A stretch of DNA of 64,000 nt from Paenibacillus lupini (GTDB taxonomy: Bacteria; Bacillota; Bacilli; Paenibacillales; Paenibacillaceae): the NCBI RefSeq assembly GCF_011761355.1, contig NZ_JAASRW010000011.1, positions 1 through 64,000 of the forward strand. Reading direction: 5' to 3'. Both the position numbers and the translations under genes were made by a program. The notes under the pieces are model-generated. The model was not told the DNA's origin. It saw only the letters and a program-made list of their open reading frames with translations, and did no database searches. Shown one piece after another: positions 41,911 to 51,478 of the stretch. Each line of letters starts with the position of its first letter. Within the stretch, counting starts at the first letter, position 1.

Positions 41911-43290
41911 ATGCATTCCATTAGAAAGCGCTATTTCCCGGCGCTTGCCGAATATATTCGTGACGGCGAGGAGCAGTCCCTCTACAAAGCATCTGAACTC
42001 GGTAAATACATGCAAAGCTTCAAGCCTGAGGAGATTATTGCTGTTCACGAAGAGAGTATTCAATATTTGGCAGCCAACGTGGAATCAGAGGAAGCGGTTA
42101 AACTTTATAATCAATCGTTCATGTTTCTTATAGAAGTGATGGTTGCATACCGTATGAATGAAGTGCCTATCGATACCGTGGAGCAAAAGTTTTCGGATAT
42201 GCGGGAGCGACTATTTCTTTCCAATCGGTCGTTTGAGATGGTCAAGCATAAGTATGAGAATGTCCTCCAGCATATGGATAGCGGCATTGCCTTATTTGAC
42301 AGTGACGGCATCCTGTCGTTTATTAATGTCCGGATGGCAGGGCTGCTTGATATTCCGCGGAAAACGCTGGTTGGCTGCAATTTGAGGGAGATTTTGCTGC
42401 ATCCGCTGCTGAAGCGATCGACAAGGCGCGTCATTCTTCGCTTGTATAAGGAAATGATCTTGAAGCGTAGTGTTTATTACGAGTTTCAAGATAAGGATGG
42501 CAAGCATTTGCTTGTCACCTTTACGAATGGCGAGCAGATGAACGGAGATTTTCTCATCAGTGTGAAGGATGTAACCGAATATAAGCAAATAGAGCAGACC
42601 GCTTTACAGAACGATAAGCTGGCCATGCTGGGCCGTATTGCCGCTGCTATCGCCCATGAGATTCGTAATCCGCTCACATCAATTCGAGGCTTCATCCAAC
42701 TGCTCCGCCCTTACTTGATGCAGCTTGGCAAGGAAGAGTATGCCAGGATTATCCTGACGGAAATTGATCGTGCCAATGATATTATTTTCGAGTTTTTAAA
42801 TTCATCCAAGCCATCGGCTCCAATGAAGAAATCAGTGTCGATTAATCGTCTGATTCAAGAGGTTATTCTGCTGACGGAGAGCGAAGCTTTAATGCGTAAC
42901 TGCGATATTCAACTCGAAACCTATGAGAATGACAGTGATTTGATGGTATCGATTGATGTGAAACAGATTAAGCAAGTGATCTTGAATATTGTCAAGAACT
43001 CAATCGATGCCATTGAGTCACTTCAGGAAGCACGAAGAGGCCGAATTGATCTTGTTGTGCGATCCGAAGGGCATTTTGCAGAAATTACATTAAAGGATAA
43101 TGGCAAAGGAATGGACAAAGCGACGCTTGCCCGTTTGTTTGATCCTTTCTTCACAACGAAGGAAGCTGGAACGGGACTTGGCTTATCGGTCAGCTATCGG
43201 ATTATCCGTAATCATAATGGGTCGATCCGTGTAGACAGTACCGAAGGAAGTGGAACTTCGTTCTTGATCTATTTGCCATTAGCAGAATAA
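41911..43290 (+). CDS. PAS-domain sensor histidine kinase without a partner regulator
   Basis: Soluble histidine kinase, 459 aa. The N-terminal helical region (about 1-95: EEIIAVHEESIQYL...) resembles the RsbU-type N-terminal domain. A PAS domain follows (about 115-225: LQHMDSGIALFDSDGILSF), then HisKA with the phosphorylated His in AIAHEIRNPLTSIRGF, and HATPase with NIVKNSIDAI, DNGKGMD and GTGLGLSVS. No response regulator is adjacent. The layout is like Spo0F-phosphorylating sporulation kinases, so a phosphorelay role is possible but inferred. GGGGAGGG six bases upstream favours the ATG at 41911. Confidence 0.88.
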   Translation: MHSIRKRYFPALAEYIRDGEEQSLYKASELGKYMQSFKPEEIIAVHEESIQYLAANVESEEAVKLYNQSFMFLIEVMVAYRMNEVPIDTVEQKFSDMRERLFLSNRSFEMVKHKYENVLQHMDSGIALFDSDGILSFINVRMAGLLDIPRKTLVGCNLREILLHPLLKRSTRRVILRLYKEMILKRSVYYEFQDKDGKHLLVTFTNGEQMNGDFLISVKDVTEYKQIEQTALQNDKLAMLGRIAAAIAHEIRNPLTSIRGFIQLLRPYLMQLGKEEYARIILTEIDRANDIIFEFLNSSKPSAPMKKSVSINRLIQEVILLTESEALMRNCDIQLETYENDSDLMVSIDVKQIKQVILNIVKNSIDAIESLQEARRGRIDLVVRSEGHFAEITLKDNGKGMDKATLARLFDPFFTTKEAGTGLGLSVSYRIIRNHNGSIRVDSTEGSGTSFLIYLPLAE

Positions 43291-43298
43291 ACGATTAG

Positions 43299-43347
43299 AA
43301 TCGGGGGAGGCGCTTGATCTTAAGATCTTGCGAATCCCCGATTTTGT
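43299..43347 (+). terminator. Terminator between the kinase and pepA
   Basis: AATCGGGG pairs with CCCCGATT, followed by TTGT. A GATCTTAAGATC palindrome sits in the loop. It lies only about 25 bp before the pepA start. Confidence 0.75.
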
Positions 43348-43370
43348 CATTGAGAGAGAGGAATTTATTC

Positions 43371-44885
43371 ATGCAAACACATTTTACATATGAAGCAGCT
43401 GCGACAGCAGGGTCTGCAGATGCGATTGTAAGGCTGATCAGCGCTGCGGAGCTTAAGCAGGGCACGGCGCAATGGATATTGCCGCAGATTGACGAAGCCA
43501 TCAGAGGGCTTTATGCGAAGGGCTTGTTTAAGGCTGAACCGGAGCAGACAGAAGTCTTATCGACCCTCGGACTACATTCCGCTGGCCATATTATATTCGT
43601 AGGCTATGATGATAAAAATGGCATAGACGGCTTGCGGCTTGCTGCCGCTGCAGCAGCCAATGCATTAAAGCGGATCAAAGCGCAAACGGCTCAAGTACGA
43701 TTGCCGGAATCCATTGTATCGACAGAAGATTATACACTGCAGCAAGCGGCACAGTCGTTGGTAGAAGGTCTTACTTTAGCTGTCTATGACCGTCTGCCTG
43801 ATCTGCGTCAACCGAAGCAGCGTTACTCCTTATCACATGTATCCTTTGTACCGGCAGCAGGTGTTGCTTTGCCCACAGATGCTGCGGAGCAGTGGATGGA
43901 GGGTGTTGCTCTTGGAGTGGTGTATGCGGAAGGCGTAATTGTTGCTCGTGACTTGACGAATATGGCGGGTAATAAGCTGGTACCGGAAGTCCTCGCAGCA
44001 CATGCGGAGGATCTGGCTCGTGAATATGATCTGGATATTGAAGTGCTGGATGAATGGAGTGCAGCAGAGCAAGGGATGGGCGGTTTGCTTGCGGTTGGCC
44101 AAGGCAGCATTCACGCGCCAAGAATGATCGTGCTTCATTATAAAGGAGCACCTGATCAGGAGGAAGCATGGGGCTTGATCGGTAAAGGTATCACGTTTGA
44201 TACAGGTGGCATTTCCTTGAAGAAGGGGCCTGGAATGGAAGATATGATCTCCGATATGGGCGGAGCTGCAGCAGTACTTGGTGCAATGCGCATTATTGGT
44301 GAGCTTAAGCCGGAAGTAAATATTATTGCAGTTATTCCTACAGCGGAAAATATGCCGTCTGCGCAAGCCTTTAAGCCGGGCGATGTCATTAAAATGATGA
44401 ATGGTCTCACGGTAGAAATCGTTAATACCGATGCGGAAGGACGACTCGTCCTAGCAGACGGCTTGACGACAGCTATTCGCCGTGGTGCAACGCAGTTGGT
44501 TGACGTAGCCACATTAACAGGTGCAGTACTTGTTGCTCTTGGTACAGAAGCTACAGGCGTCGTAACCAATAATGAGGCATTGATGCAGCAGCTGCAGCAA
44601 GCTGCAGTACGTTCCGGCGAACGGGTATGGCAGATGCCGACTTATCCGGAATATAAGAAACAGCTGCGCAGCGATGCAGCCGACTTGAAAAACAGCGGCG
44701 GCCGATATGCAGGAACGATTACAGGCGGATTGTTTATTGGAGCGTTTGCAGAAGACCTGCCATGGGTTCATCTGGATATAGCTGGAACAGCTTATCTGGA
44801 TAAGAGCCGCGGGATTGAGCCGAAAGGCGCAACCGGCGTAATGGTTCGCACACTTGTAGAATTGGTGACAAATAGCCAAAGCTAG
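43371..44885 (+). CDS. pepA: Leucyl aminopeptidase, M17 family
   Basis: Cytosolic two-metal aminopeptidase, 504 aa, hexameric in the family. Metal and catalytic motifs: GLIGKGITFDTGGISLKKG (metal Lys and Asp), MGGAAAVLGAM and the signature NTDAEGRLVLADGL. The family's C-terminal ending GATGVMVRTLVEL is present. GAGAGAGG precedes the ATG at 43371; the open frame starting at 43314 runs through the upstream terminator. Confidence 0.95.
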   Translation: MQTHFTYEAAATAGSADAIVRLISAAELKQGTAQWILPQIDEAIRGLYAKGLFKAEPEQTEVLSTLGLHSAGHIIFVGYDDKNGIDGLRLAAAAAANALKRIKAQTAQVRLPESIVSTEDYTLQQAAQSLVEGLTLAVYDRLPDLRQPKQRYSLSHVSFVPAAGVALPTDAAEQWMEGVALGVVYAEGVIVARDLTNMAGNKLVPEVLAAHAEDLAREYDLDIEVLDEWSAAEQGMGGLLAVGQGSIHAPRMIVLHYKGAPDQEEAWGLIGKGITFDTGGISLKKGPGMEDMISDMGGAAAVLGAMRIIGELKPEVNIIAVIPTAENMPSAQAFKPGDVIKMMNGLTVEIVNTDAEGRLVLADGLTTAIRRGATQLVDVATLTGAVLVALGTEATGVVTNNEALMQQLQQAAVRSGERVWQMPTYPEYKKQLRSDAADLKNSGGRYAGTITGGLFIGAFAEDLPWVHLDIAGTAYLDKSRGIEPKGATGVMVRTLVELVTNSQS

Positions 44886-44903
44886 TTCCGAGTAAATACT
44901 CAT

Positions 44904-44955
44904 AAAGCTAGTTATGAAAGGCTGAACATCAGCCTGCCATAACTAGCTTTTTTTG
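44904..44955 (+). terminator. Terminator of pepA
   Basis: AAAGCTAGTTATG with AGGCTG inside pairs with CAGCCT and CATAACTAGCTTT, followed by T5. The remaining 44956-45219 gap holds the cre site below and no gene. Confidence 0.95.
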
Positions 44956-45046
44956 TTTAATTTACAAAGAAAGAACTATAGTTTTTAGGTATTAATAGGT
45001 GCTCAACAGCCGTATAATCATCGGCGTACACCGGACATTATTTTAA

Positions 45047-45060
45047 TGAAATCGCTTTCA
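45047..45060. promoter_or_regulatory. Perfect cre (CcpA) site of the aldouronate locus
   Basis: TGAAATCGCTTTCA matches the consensus TGWAANCGNTNWCA at every position, 160 bp upstream of the YesN-type regulator gene. It indicates carbon catabolite repression of the locus. Confidence 0.85.
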
Positions 45061-45219
45061 CTTATATTAATTAAGATGGAATTTCCTAATAATACAAGAA
45101 TACGGATAACCATAGTAGGATGTTTTTCATAAAGTTTTGTCTCTATAATAGTTAATATCGTTAATTATTGGAATTGATTTATTACGCTTTTACGATTTAT
45201 GGGTCAGGGGGCATCACGT

Positions 45220-46788
45220 ATGTACAAAGTATTATTAGTGGATGATGAGATTTTTGTTCGTAAAGGCTTGAAAAATTTAATGGACTGGGAATCGCTGGGC
45301 TACGAGATTTGTGACGAAGCGGGTAATGGACAGGAAGCACTCGAGAAAATTCAGCTGCTTGAACCCGATCTGGTTATCGCCGATATCCGTATGCCGGTTC
45401 TGGATGGTTTGGAGTTGATACACAGAGTTACCGAGGAAGGTGCTTATCGTCCGACTTTCATCATTGTCAGCGGCTATCATGATTTTCAGTATGCACAGCG
45501 TGCATTACGATATGGCGTACATGACTATATATTGAAACCAATAGATGAGGTTGAATTAGAGACGACATTGAAGGCGCTTTCCGGTACGCTGGGGCTTAAA
45601 AAGCTGACGACGCTTGCTGGAGACAGCTTTGTTACCGATTCTATTGTGGAAACGCTGGTGCAGGGCCAATTTTCCGAAGAAGATAAAGGGGCTTTGTCTG
45701 CTGCTCTTCAAATGCCGGAAATTTCCCGGTTTCAATACGTGCTGGTCGAGCTTCATACTAACCCGAATACACCAAGTTTAGAGTGGACGGCTAAAGAGCT
45801 GACTGCAGTTATGCAATCGGTGATGGCGAATCCAGTTAGTAAAGTACCTGTGTATGAACAAATCAGTGGATTATATGGCCTGTTAGTCGATTTGGAGCAG
45901 TTCGTCACGTCGGAAGGAAGGCTGGAATCCGCTTATCTCAGCCTGCATGCTGCAATAACAAAAGCTTCGGGCCGACCTGTAACTTTGTATATCGGTAAAC
46001 CCGTCGATCATCTACAGGAGATGAATCTATCCTACCGCTCTGCTAACGAAACGATGTCCTACAAATATGCAGAGAATGGTGCGTCCGTTATTTATGCCAG
46101 CCAGGTTCAGGGAACTCCACTGTATTATTTCGACGTCGATTCCGAAGTATACAGCAGGCTGCTTGAGCGTCTGGAAGAAAATAATGCTGAGCTGTATGAG
46201 CAGGATATCGAGCTGTTGTTCCGTCAGTTTGTTGAGAAAAGATTTGCTCCAAATGCTGTCGCAAATACAATTACCCGATTCGTAATCGGGATCATCAATA
46301 TTATTCGAAAGATGGAAGGCGATGAGAAAAGACTTCGCAAGCTTCCGCTCATTATGGACTGGCAAGGCAGCTACAGCCGATTACAGGATCTTAAGAGCTT
46401 GTTTGTTGACTTTCTGCACGAGGCTGCAGCTTACTTGGCAGAGCTTCGTAATGAGCAGTCTAAGGGCGGTATCGAGCGAATTAAGAAATACATTGAAGTG
46501 AGCTATACCGAGAATATTAGCTTGAAGAGTATTGCGGGCAAATTCTATATGAATTCGGTTTATTTGGGACAGTTATTCCGCAAAACATATGGTGTCTATT
46601 TTAATGATTTTCTACTGCAAATTCGGATCAGTGAAGCGAAGAAGCTGCTTCGTCAAACGGATTTCCGGATGTACGAAATTGCGGAGAAGGTAGGTTTCCA
46701 GAACGCCGATTATTTTGTAACCCAATTCGAGAAGCTGGAGAAAGTAACCCCGACCGATTATCGCAACAAGCTGCTGGGCAAAAAATAA
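45220..46788 (+). CDS. YesN-type AraC response regulator (aldouronate locus)
   Basis: Response regulator of 522 aa. Receiver domain with VLLVDDEIF, phosphoacceptor Asp in VIADIRMPVLDG and IIVSGYHDF, a long middle region, and a C-terminal AraC DNA-binding domain (SLKSIAGKFYMNSVYLGQLF...VGFQNADYFVTQFEKLEKVT). MYKVLLVDDE at 45220 follows AGGGGGC; seven codons upstream are open but not conserved. It lies 15 bp before its kinase gene and probably activates the transporter and xylan-oligomer hydrolases downstream. Confidence 0.92.
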   Translation: MYKVLLVDDEIFVRKGLKNLMDWESLGYEICDEAGNGQEALEKIQLLEPDLVIADIRMPVLDGLELIHRVTEEGAYRPTFIIVSGYHDFQYAQRALRYGVHDYILKPIDEVELETTLKALSGTLGLKKLTTLAGDSFVTDSIVETLVQGQFSEEDKGALSAALQMPEISRFQYVLVELHTNPNTPSLEWTAKELTAVMQSVMANPVSKVPVYEQISGLYGLLVDLEQFVTSEGRLESAYLSLHAAITKASGRPVTLYIGKPVDHLQEMNLSYRSANETMSYKYAENGASVIYASQVQGTPLYYFDVDSEVYSRLLERLEENNAELYEQDIELLFRQFVEKRFAPNAVANTITRFVIGIINIIRKMEGDEKRLRKLPLIMDWQGSYSRLQDLKSLFVDFLHEAAAYLAELRNEQSKGGIERIKKYIEVSYTENISLKSIAGKFYMNSVYLGQLFRKTYGVYFNDFLLQIRISEAKKLLRQTDFRMYEIAEKVGFQNADYFVTQFEKLEKVTPTDYRNKLLGKK

Positions 46789-46803
46789 ACAGGTGGGGAT
46801 TGG

Positions 46804-48537
46804 ATGGGCAGATTTCATTGGAATCATCTAAAGCTGCGGGACAAGCTGCTGTTAATGTACATTTGCAGCGTGTTTATTCCGATCGTGCTGACGAATATTA
46901 TTTTTTACAACGTAACAACCAACAATATTAAAAATCAGAAAACACATGATGCCAATATCGCCCTGGAGCAGCTTCAGGGCGAGCTTCGTGCTGTCATTGA
47001 TGAAGCGGCGGGGATCTCCTATTTGTATTACATTGATCCACTTCTTAACCAGCTTCTCGACCACAATTATGATTCCCAAATTGAATATGTTGAAGCGTTC
47101 AACAATATCCGAAGTGTCTTTAACAAATCCGAGCAGGCGTACAAAACGACCAGCTCTACAATCATTTATACCGATAATCCGACCGTATTGTCCTCGGGAC
47201 CTATTATGCCGCTTACGGATATTGAAAAGGCTACGGACTGGTACAGGGAGTTTATGAATACTAAGGTGTCTTATCCTCTGTTAATTCAGTCCGATGATAC
47301 CTTTAGTCTTATTCAACGGCTTAATTATACGCAGGGCAACGGCTATAACAATCTGATCAAGATTGATCTTAATATGACGACTGTAAAGCAGCTATTTGCT
47401 ATCTCTGGTTTTGAAGGAAGTATTTATTTCCTGAAGCCTGATGGTACGATTCGTTATTCGAATGATCATGCATTGGACTGGCGTTTCCAAGAAATTAAGC
47501 TTGATCGAGTAGCAAAGCCGAAGAACACCATTTCTTTCGACAAGGTGTACACCAACAACAATTATTTGAATAATTGGTCGCTGCATGGCGTGATCAATGA
47601 GAAAAGCTTCCTGCATGATGTACGGAAATCAGGTGCTTTTGTCATCTATTTGGCGCTCATTAATTTCGTGCTGCCCTCTTTAATTATTGCTGCCCTCTCC
47701 AGATCGATTCATGTACGGCTCGTTAAGATTGTGAAGCATATGAAAAAAGTGAAAAACCAGCATTTCGAAACGATTCCGCTTGATGATGCACGTGATGAAA
47801 TCGGTCAATTAACCGGTGAGTTTAACCGTATGACCGAGAGAATCGATAATTTAATTACGGATGTTTACCTGGCGGATATTCAGAAAAAGGATCTTGAGAT
47901 CCGGCAGCGTCAGGCGCAGCTTCATGCTCTTCACAGTCAGATTAATCCTCATTTTCTGTTCAACTCTCTGGAGACAATCCGGATGCGCAGCTTGATGAAG
48001 GGTGAAACGGAGACGGCGAAGACCATTCACTATATGGCGAAAATTTTCCGTAAATCGATTTCATGGAAACGCAGCTGGGTATCTATTCGGGAGGAAATCG
48101 AGCTGACCGAATGCTTCCTGGAAATTCAAAAATACAGGTTTGGTGATAAACTTCAGTATCAGCTGACGATTGAAGACGCGGTCTACGACCAAATGATTCC
48201 GAAGATGACCTTCCTTCCGTTTGTCGAGAATGCAAGTATTCATGGCATTGAAGGCTCGCCGGGGATTGGTTTCATTCAGATTCATATTGGAATTACAGGC
48301 GATAAGCTGATGTTCAGATTGTCTGATAACGGGATCGGCATGTCCGAAACGAAGCTCTCTGAGCTGCTTAACTACCTAAGAATGGATGATTCCATTGGTG
48401 ATAACGTAGGCATGAAGAACGTATATACAAGGCTCAAATTGTGCTATAAAGACTCCTTTGAATTCGACATTCGTAGTGAGGAAGGTCATGGGACTATAGT
48501 CGAATTACGCCTGCCGCTCGACATGAATGGTCAATAA
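46804..48537 (+). CDS. YesM-type sensor histidine kinase (aldouronate locus)
   Basis: Membrane sensor, 577 aa. TM1 (about 15-35) and TM2 (about 280-300) flank an extracellular Cache-like domain. HAMP follows, then the phosphoacceptor His in SQINPHFLFNSLETIRMRS and an HATPase with PFVENASIHGI and SDNGIGMSE. Second gene after the matching YesN regulator. The ligand is expected to be a xylan-derived oligosaccharide, by context. Confidence 0.92.
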   Translation: MGRFHWNHLKLRDKLLLMYICSVFIPIVLTNIIFYNVTTNNIKNQKTHDANIALEQLQGELRAVIDEAAGISYLYYIDPLLNQLLDHNYDSQIEYVEAFNNIRSVFNKSEQAYKTTSSTIIYTDNPTVLSSGPIMPLTDIEKATDWYREFMNTKVSYPLLIQSDDTFSLIQRLNYTQGNGYNNLIKIDLNMTTVKQLFAISGFEGSIYFLKPDGTIRYSNDHALDWRFQEIKLDRVAKPKNTISFDKVYTNNNYLNNWSLHGVINEKSFLHDVRKSGAFVIYLALINFVLPSLIIAALSRSIHVRLVKIVKHMKKVKNQHFETIPLDDARDEIGQLTGEFNRMTERIDNLITDVYLADIQKKDLEIRQRQAQLHALHSQINPHFLFNSLETIRMRSLMKGETETAKTIHYMAKIFRKSISWKRSWVSIREEIELTECFLEIQKYRFGDKLQYQLTIEDAVYDQMIPKMTFLPFVENASIHGIEGSPGIGFIQIHIGITGDKLMFRLSDNGIGMSETKLSELLNYLRMDDSIGDNVGMKNVYTRLKLCYKDSFEFDIRSEEGHGTIVELRLPLDMNGQ

Positions 48538-48618
48538 ACGACGAAATCATTGAACTATGCTTTTCAAAGTACGAACTAAAGTTTGAGGGGTAATCAAGAA
48601 CTCGTATTCGTTTTATGA

Positions 48619-48632
48619 TGAAAGTGCTTACA
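48619..48632. promoter_or_regulatory. cre-like site before the binding-protein gene
   Basis: TGAAAGTGCTTACA differs from the cre consensus at one position (T instead of C at position 7). It lies 39 bp before the lipoprotein start. Confidence 0.55.
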
Positions 48633-48670
48633 ACAAACGCGTTGAAATGACGAAAGGGGATAGAAAAAGA

Positions 48671-50383
48671 ATGGTCAATAAAAAGCTTTTAACTGTCAGC
48701 TTAGCTGCTGCGATGTTAGCTGTTACCGCATCCGCTTGCGGAGGCAATAACAATAACGATGAACCAAAAAGCAGCAATACTGGCAACAGCGGTAATGCAG
48801 CTAATGCATCTACTTCACCTGAAGCAGAAGACAAAACACCCGTCACTTTCTCGTATTACAGCTTCACCAGCCAGAAAGACACAATGGCTAGCGACACCGT
48901 TATCGGTAAAGAACTGCAAAACCAAACCGGTGTAGACTGGAAAATGGAATTCCTTGTTGGCGATCCGCAAACGAAATCCGGCGTAATGATCGCATCTGGT
49001 GACTATCCAGACGTTATCGTACCGGAAGGCGAGATCGACAAACTGCTTGATGCTGGCGCATTTATTCCACTGGATGATTTGATCGAGAAATACGGTCCTA
49101 ACATTAAACGCGTGTATGGCCAGTACTTCGATAAGTTCAGACAAGCAGACGGCAAAATGTACTTCCTGCCATTTGGTGCGAACCAAGGATACGTTGGTGA
49201 TCCTGGTATCAGCCAAGGCGCTTTCTGGATTCAACGTTCTGTTCTGAAAGAAGCGGGCTATCCAAAAATCAAAACACTTGATCAATACTTCGATCTGATT
49301 AAACAGTATCAAGAAAAGCATCCAACAGTGGACGGCAAAGGAACAATTGGTTTCGCTTCCCTGGCTGGTCCTGCTGACAGCTTCTTCTCGATTACCAACC
49401 CAGCCATGCACCTTGCCGGCTATCCAAATGACGGCAGCGTTATCGTTGATATGACTACACATGAAGCAAAAACATATGCAGCTACAGACAACGAGAAAAA
49501 ATGGCTGCAAAAGCTGAACCAAGTGAATTCGGAAGGTTTGTTCGATCCAGAAACATTTACAGCGAACAAAGACCAATTCCTTGCTAAGCTGACTTCTGGC
49601 CGTGTTCTTGGCTACTTCAACTACGCATGGCAAGTTGGCGATGCGACGAACAACTTGATGAAAGCTGGCATTGACGAGAAGCGTTATGCTCCGCTGCCAA
49701 TCGTATTTGATGAGAACACCAAAGACCAATACTTAGATCCACCTAGCTTTGTAAACAACCGCGGTATCGGTATTTCGGTTAATGCTAAAGATCCAGAACG
49801 TATTATCAAGTACTGGGACAACCTGCTGAAAGAAGAAAACCAAGTTCTTGTTCAATGGGGCGTTAAAGACCAGAACTATAGCGTAGACGCAAACGGCCGC
49901 TTCATTATGAACGCTCAACAAATCTCTGATCGTAGTGACCCTGAGAAAAAACGCTCGATCGGATGGCAGTACTTCGAGTACAGCTGGCCGCGTTACGGCA
50001 ACAACTCCGTTCTTGCTGACGGCAATTCGTATGCAGTAAGCAATCAGCCAGAAGTAGCCTATGCAGGTTACACAGATGGCGACAAAGCACTTCTGGACGC
50101 ATACGGCGCTAAGACCTTCTCCGAATACTTCTCGAAACCGGATGAGCGTGCTTGGTACCCAGCTTGGAGTATCAACAAAGGACAAGGTACACCAGAGCAA
50201 ATCTTCGAGCAAAAAGCTAGTGACCTTCAAAAGAAATATATTCCGAAACTCGTTCTTGCTAAAACAAGCGATTTCGATTCGGTTTGGAACGATTATGTAG
50301 GCCAAATGAACAAGCTTGATGTAAAAGGTTATGAAACGTTCATTACGAAAGTTGTTCAAGACCGTATTAATGGTAAATGGTAA
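48671..50383 (+). CDS. Extracellular oligosaccharide-binding lipoprotein (aldouronate type)
   Basis: Substrate-binding lipoprotein, 570 aa from the chosen ATG. The lipobox TASAC gives Cys23 as the lipidated residue, followed by an Asn/Ser-rich linker. The mature part contains IPLDDLIEKYGPNIKRVYG and other LplA/YtcQ-like segments. AAAGGGGA precedes the ATG at 48671 (MVNKKLL); an ATG 8 codons upstream overlaps that ribosome site. With the next two permeases it forms an importer; the adjacent GH67 and GH43 point to methylglucuronoxylan oligomers. Confidence 0.93.
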   Translation: MVNKKLLTVSLAAAMLAVTASACGGNNNNDEPKSSNTGNSGNAANASTSPEAEDKTPVTFSYYSFTSQKDTMASDTVIGKELQNQTGVDWKMEFLVGDPQTKSGVMIASGDYPDVIVPEGEIDKLLDAGAFIPLDDLIEKYGPNIKRVYGQYFDKFRQADGKMYFLPFGANQGYVGDPGISQGAFWIQRSVLKEAGYPKIKTLDQYFDLIKQYQEKHPTVDGKGTIGFASLAGPADSFFSITNPAMHLAGYPNDGSVIVDMTTHEAKTYAATDNEKKWLQKLNQVNSEGLFDPETFTANKDQFLAKLTSGRVLGYFNYAWQVGDATNNLMKAGIDEKRYAPLPIVFDENTKDQYLDPPSFVNNRGIGISVNAKDPERIIKYWDNLLKEENQVLVQWGVKDQNYSVDANGRFIMNAQQISDRSDPEKKRSIGWQYFEYSWPRYGNNSVLADGNSYAVSNQPEVAYAGYTDGDKALLDAYGAKTFSEYFSKPDERAWYPAWSINKGQGTPEQIFEQKASDLQKKYIPKLVLAKTSDFDSVWNDYVGQMNKLDVKGYETFITKVVQDRINGKW

Positions 50384-50398
50384 TTAAATAAAAGTAGA

Positions 50399-50431
50399 CG
50401 GAAGGCCGGATGAAGCTTAACCGGCCTTCCG
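50399..50431 (+). promoter_or_regulatory. Stem-loop between binding protein and permeases
   Basis: CGGAAGGCCGG pairs perfectly with CCGGCCTTCCG over 11 bp, with no T run. It probably protects the binding-protein mRNA end and keeps permease levels lower. Confidence 0.65.
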
Positions 50432-50471
50432 ATCTATGATGGATGCAAGATGGCAGAGAGGGGAATAGCAG

Positions 50472-51440
50472 GTGGAGAAACTACAAGATGTTATGCCAGT
50501 TGTCAAAAGCCCAGCAGCAAGCTCATCACGGCTTCAACTGTTCTTTAAGAAACTGATGCAACAAAAAGTACTGTTATTGATGTCTATACCGTTTGTGCTT
50601 TGGTTGTTCCTATTTAAATATGTGCCGCTCTGGGGCTGGACAATCTCCTTTCAAAAGTTTAGACCTGCAAAGGATTTGTTTGATCAAGAATGGGTAGGCT
50701 GGAAAAACTTTCACTTCTTATTCAGTGATGACTCCTTCTATCGTGTTCTAAGAAATACGATTGTGATGAGCTCGATCAACCTTGTACTTGGATTTGTAAC
50801 AGCGATTGTATTAGCTATTATGTTAAACGAGTTACGCAACATTATGTTCAAACGGGTCGTTCAGACGATCAGTTACTTACCGCATTTCATTTCTTGGGTC
50901 GTTGCGGCCAACATTATTTCTTCGGCGCTGGCGCCTGAAGGGGTCATCAATATTTTAATGACGAAGCTGCATCTGATCGATCAACCGATCTTGTGGCTTG
51001 GTAAAGGGAATTACTTCTGGGGTATCCTTGGTGCATCGGAAGTATGGAAAAACGTAGGCTGGAACACCATTATTTATTTAGCAGCCATTACAACTATTGA
51101 CCCATCACAATATGAAGCTGCTGAGATTGACGGAGCGAACCGCTTCCAACGCATCCTGCATATTACACTACCTGGTATGAAGTCGGTTATCGTAATCTTG
51201 TTGATCATGAACCTAGGAAATATATTGGAATCCGGATTTGAGCCGCAATACTTGCTCGGTAACGGTATGACCGTTGACTATTCCGAAAACCTTGATATAT
51301 TCGTTCTGAAATACGGGATGAACATGGGCAACTATTCCTTGGCTACGGCCGCTGGCATGTTCAAAACGGTCGTCAGCTTTATCTTCCTCTTGTCTGCCAA
51401 CTCGATTGCGAAGCGGCTTGGACAGAGTAGACTGTTCTAG
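50472..51440 (+). CDS. ABC sugar importer permease, LplB type (aldouronate locus)
   Basis: 322-aa membrane subunit with six predicted helices and the EAA loop YEAAEIDGANRFQRILHITL. The start is a GTG at 50472 preceded by GAGGGG; the first internal Met at codon 11 lacks a ribosome site. It pairs with the downstream YtcP-type permease; the ATPase is not in the window. Confidence 0.92.
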   Translation: MEKLQDVMPVVKSPAASSSRLQLFFKKLMQQKVLLLMSIPFVLWLFLFKYVPLWGWTISFQKFRPAKDLFDQEWVGWKNFHFLFSDDSFYRVLRNTIVMSSINLVLGFVTAIVLAIMLNELRNIMFKRVVQTISYLPHFISWVVAANIISSALAPEGVINILMTKLHLIDQPILWLGKGNYFWGILGASEVWKNVGWNTIIYLAAITTIDPSQYEAAEIDGANRFQRILHITLPGMKSVIVILLIMNLGNILESGFEPQYLLGNGMTVDYSENLDIFVLKYGMNMGNYSLATAAGMFKTVVSFIFLLSANSIAKRLGQSRLF

Positions 51441-51478
51441 ATTTATAGCGTGCTGGACTAAGCAAGGAGGTTATCGAC

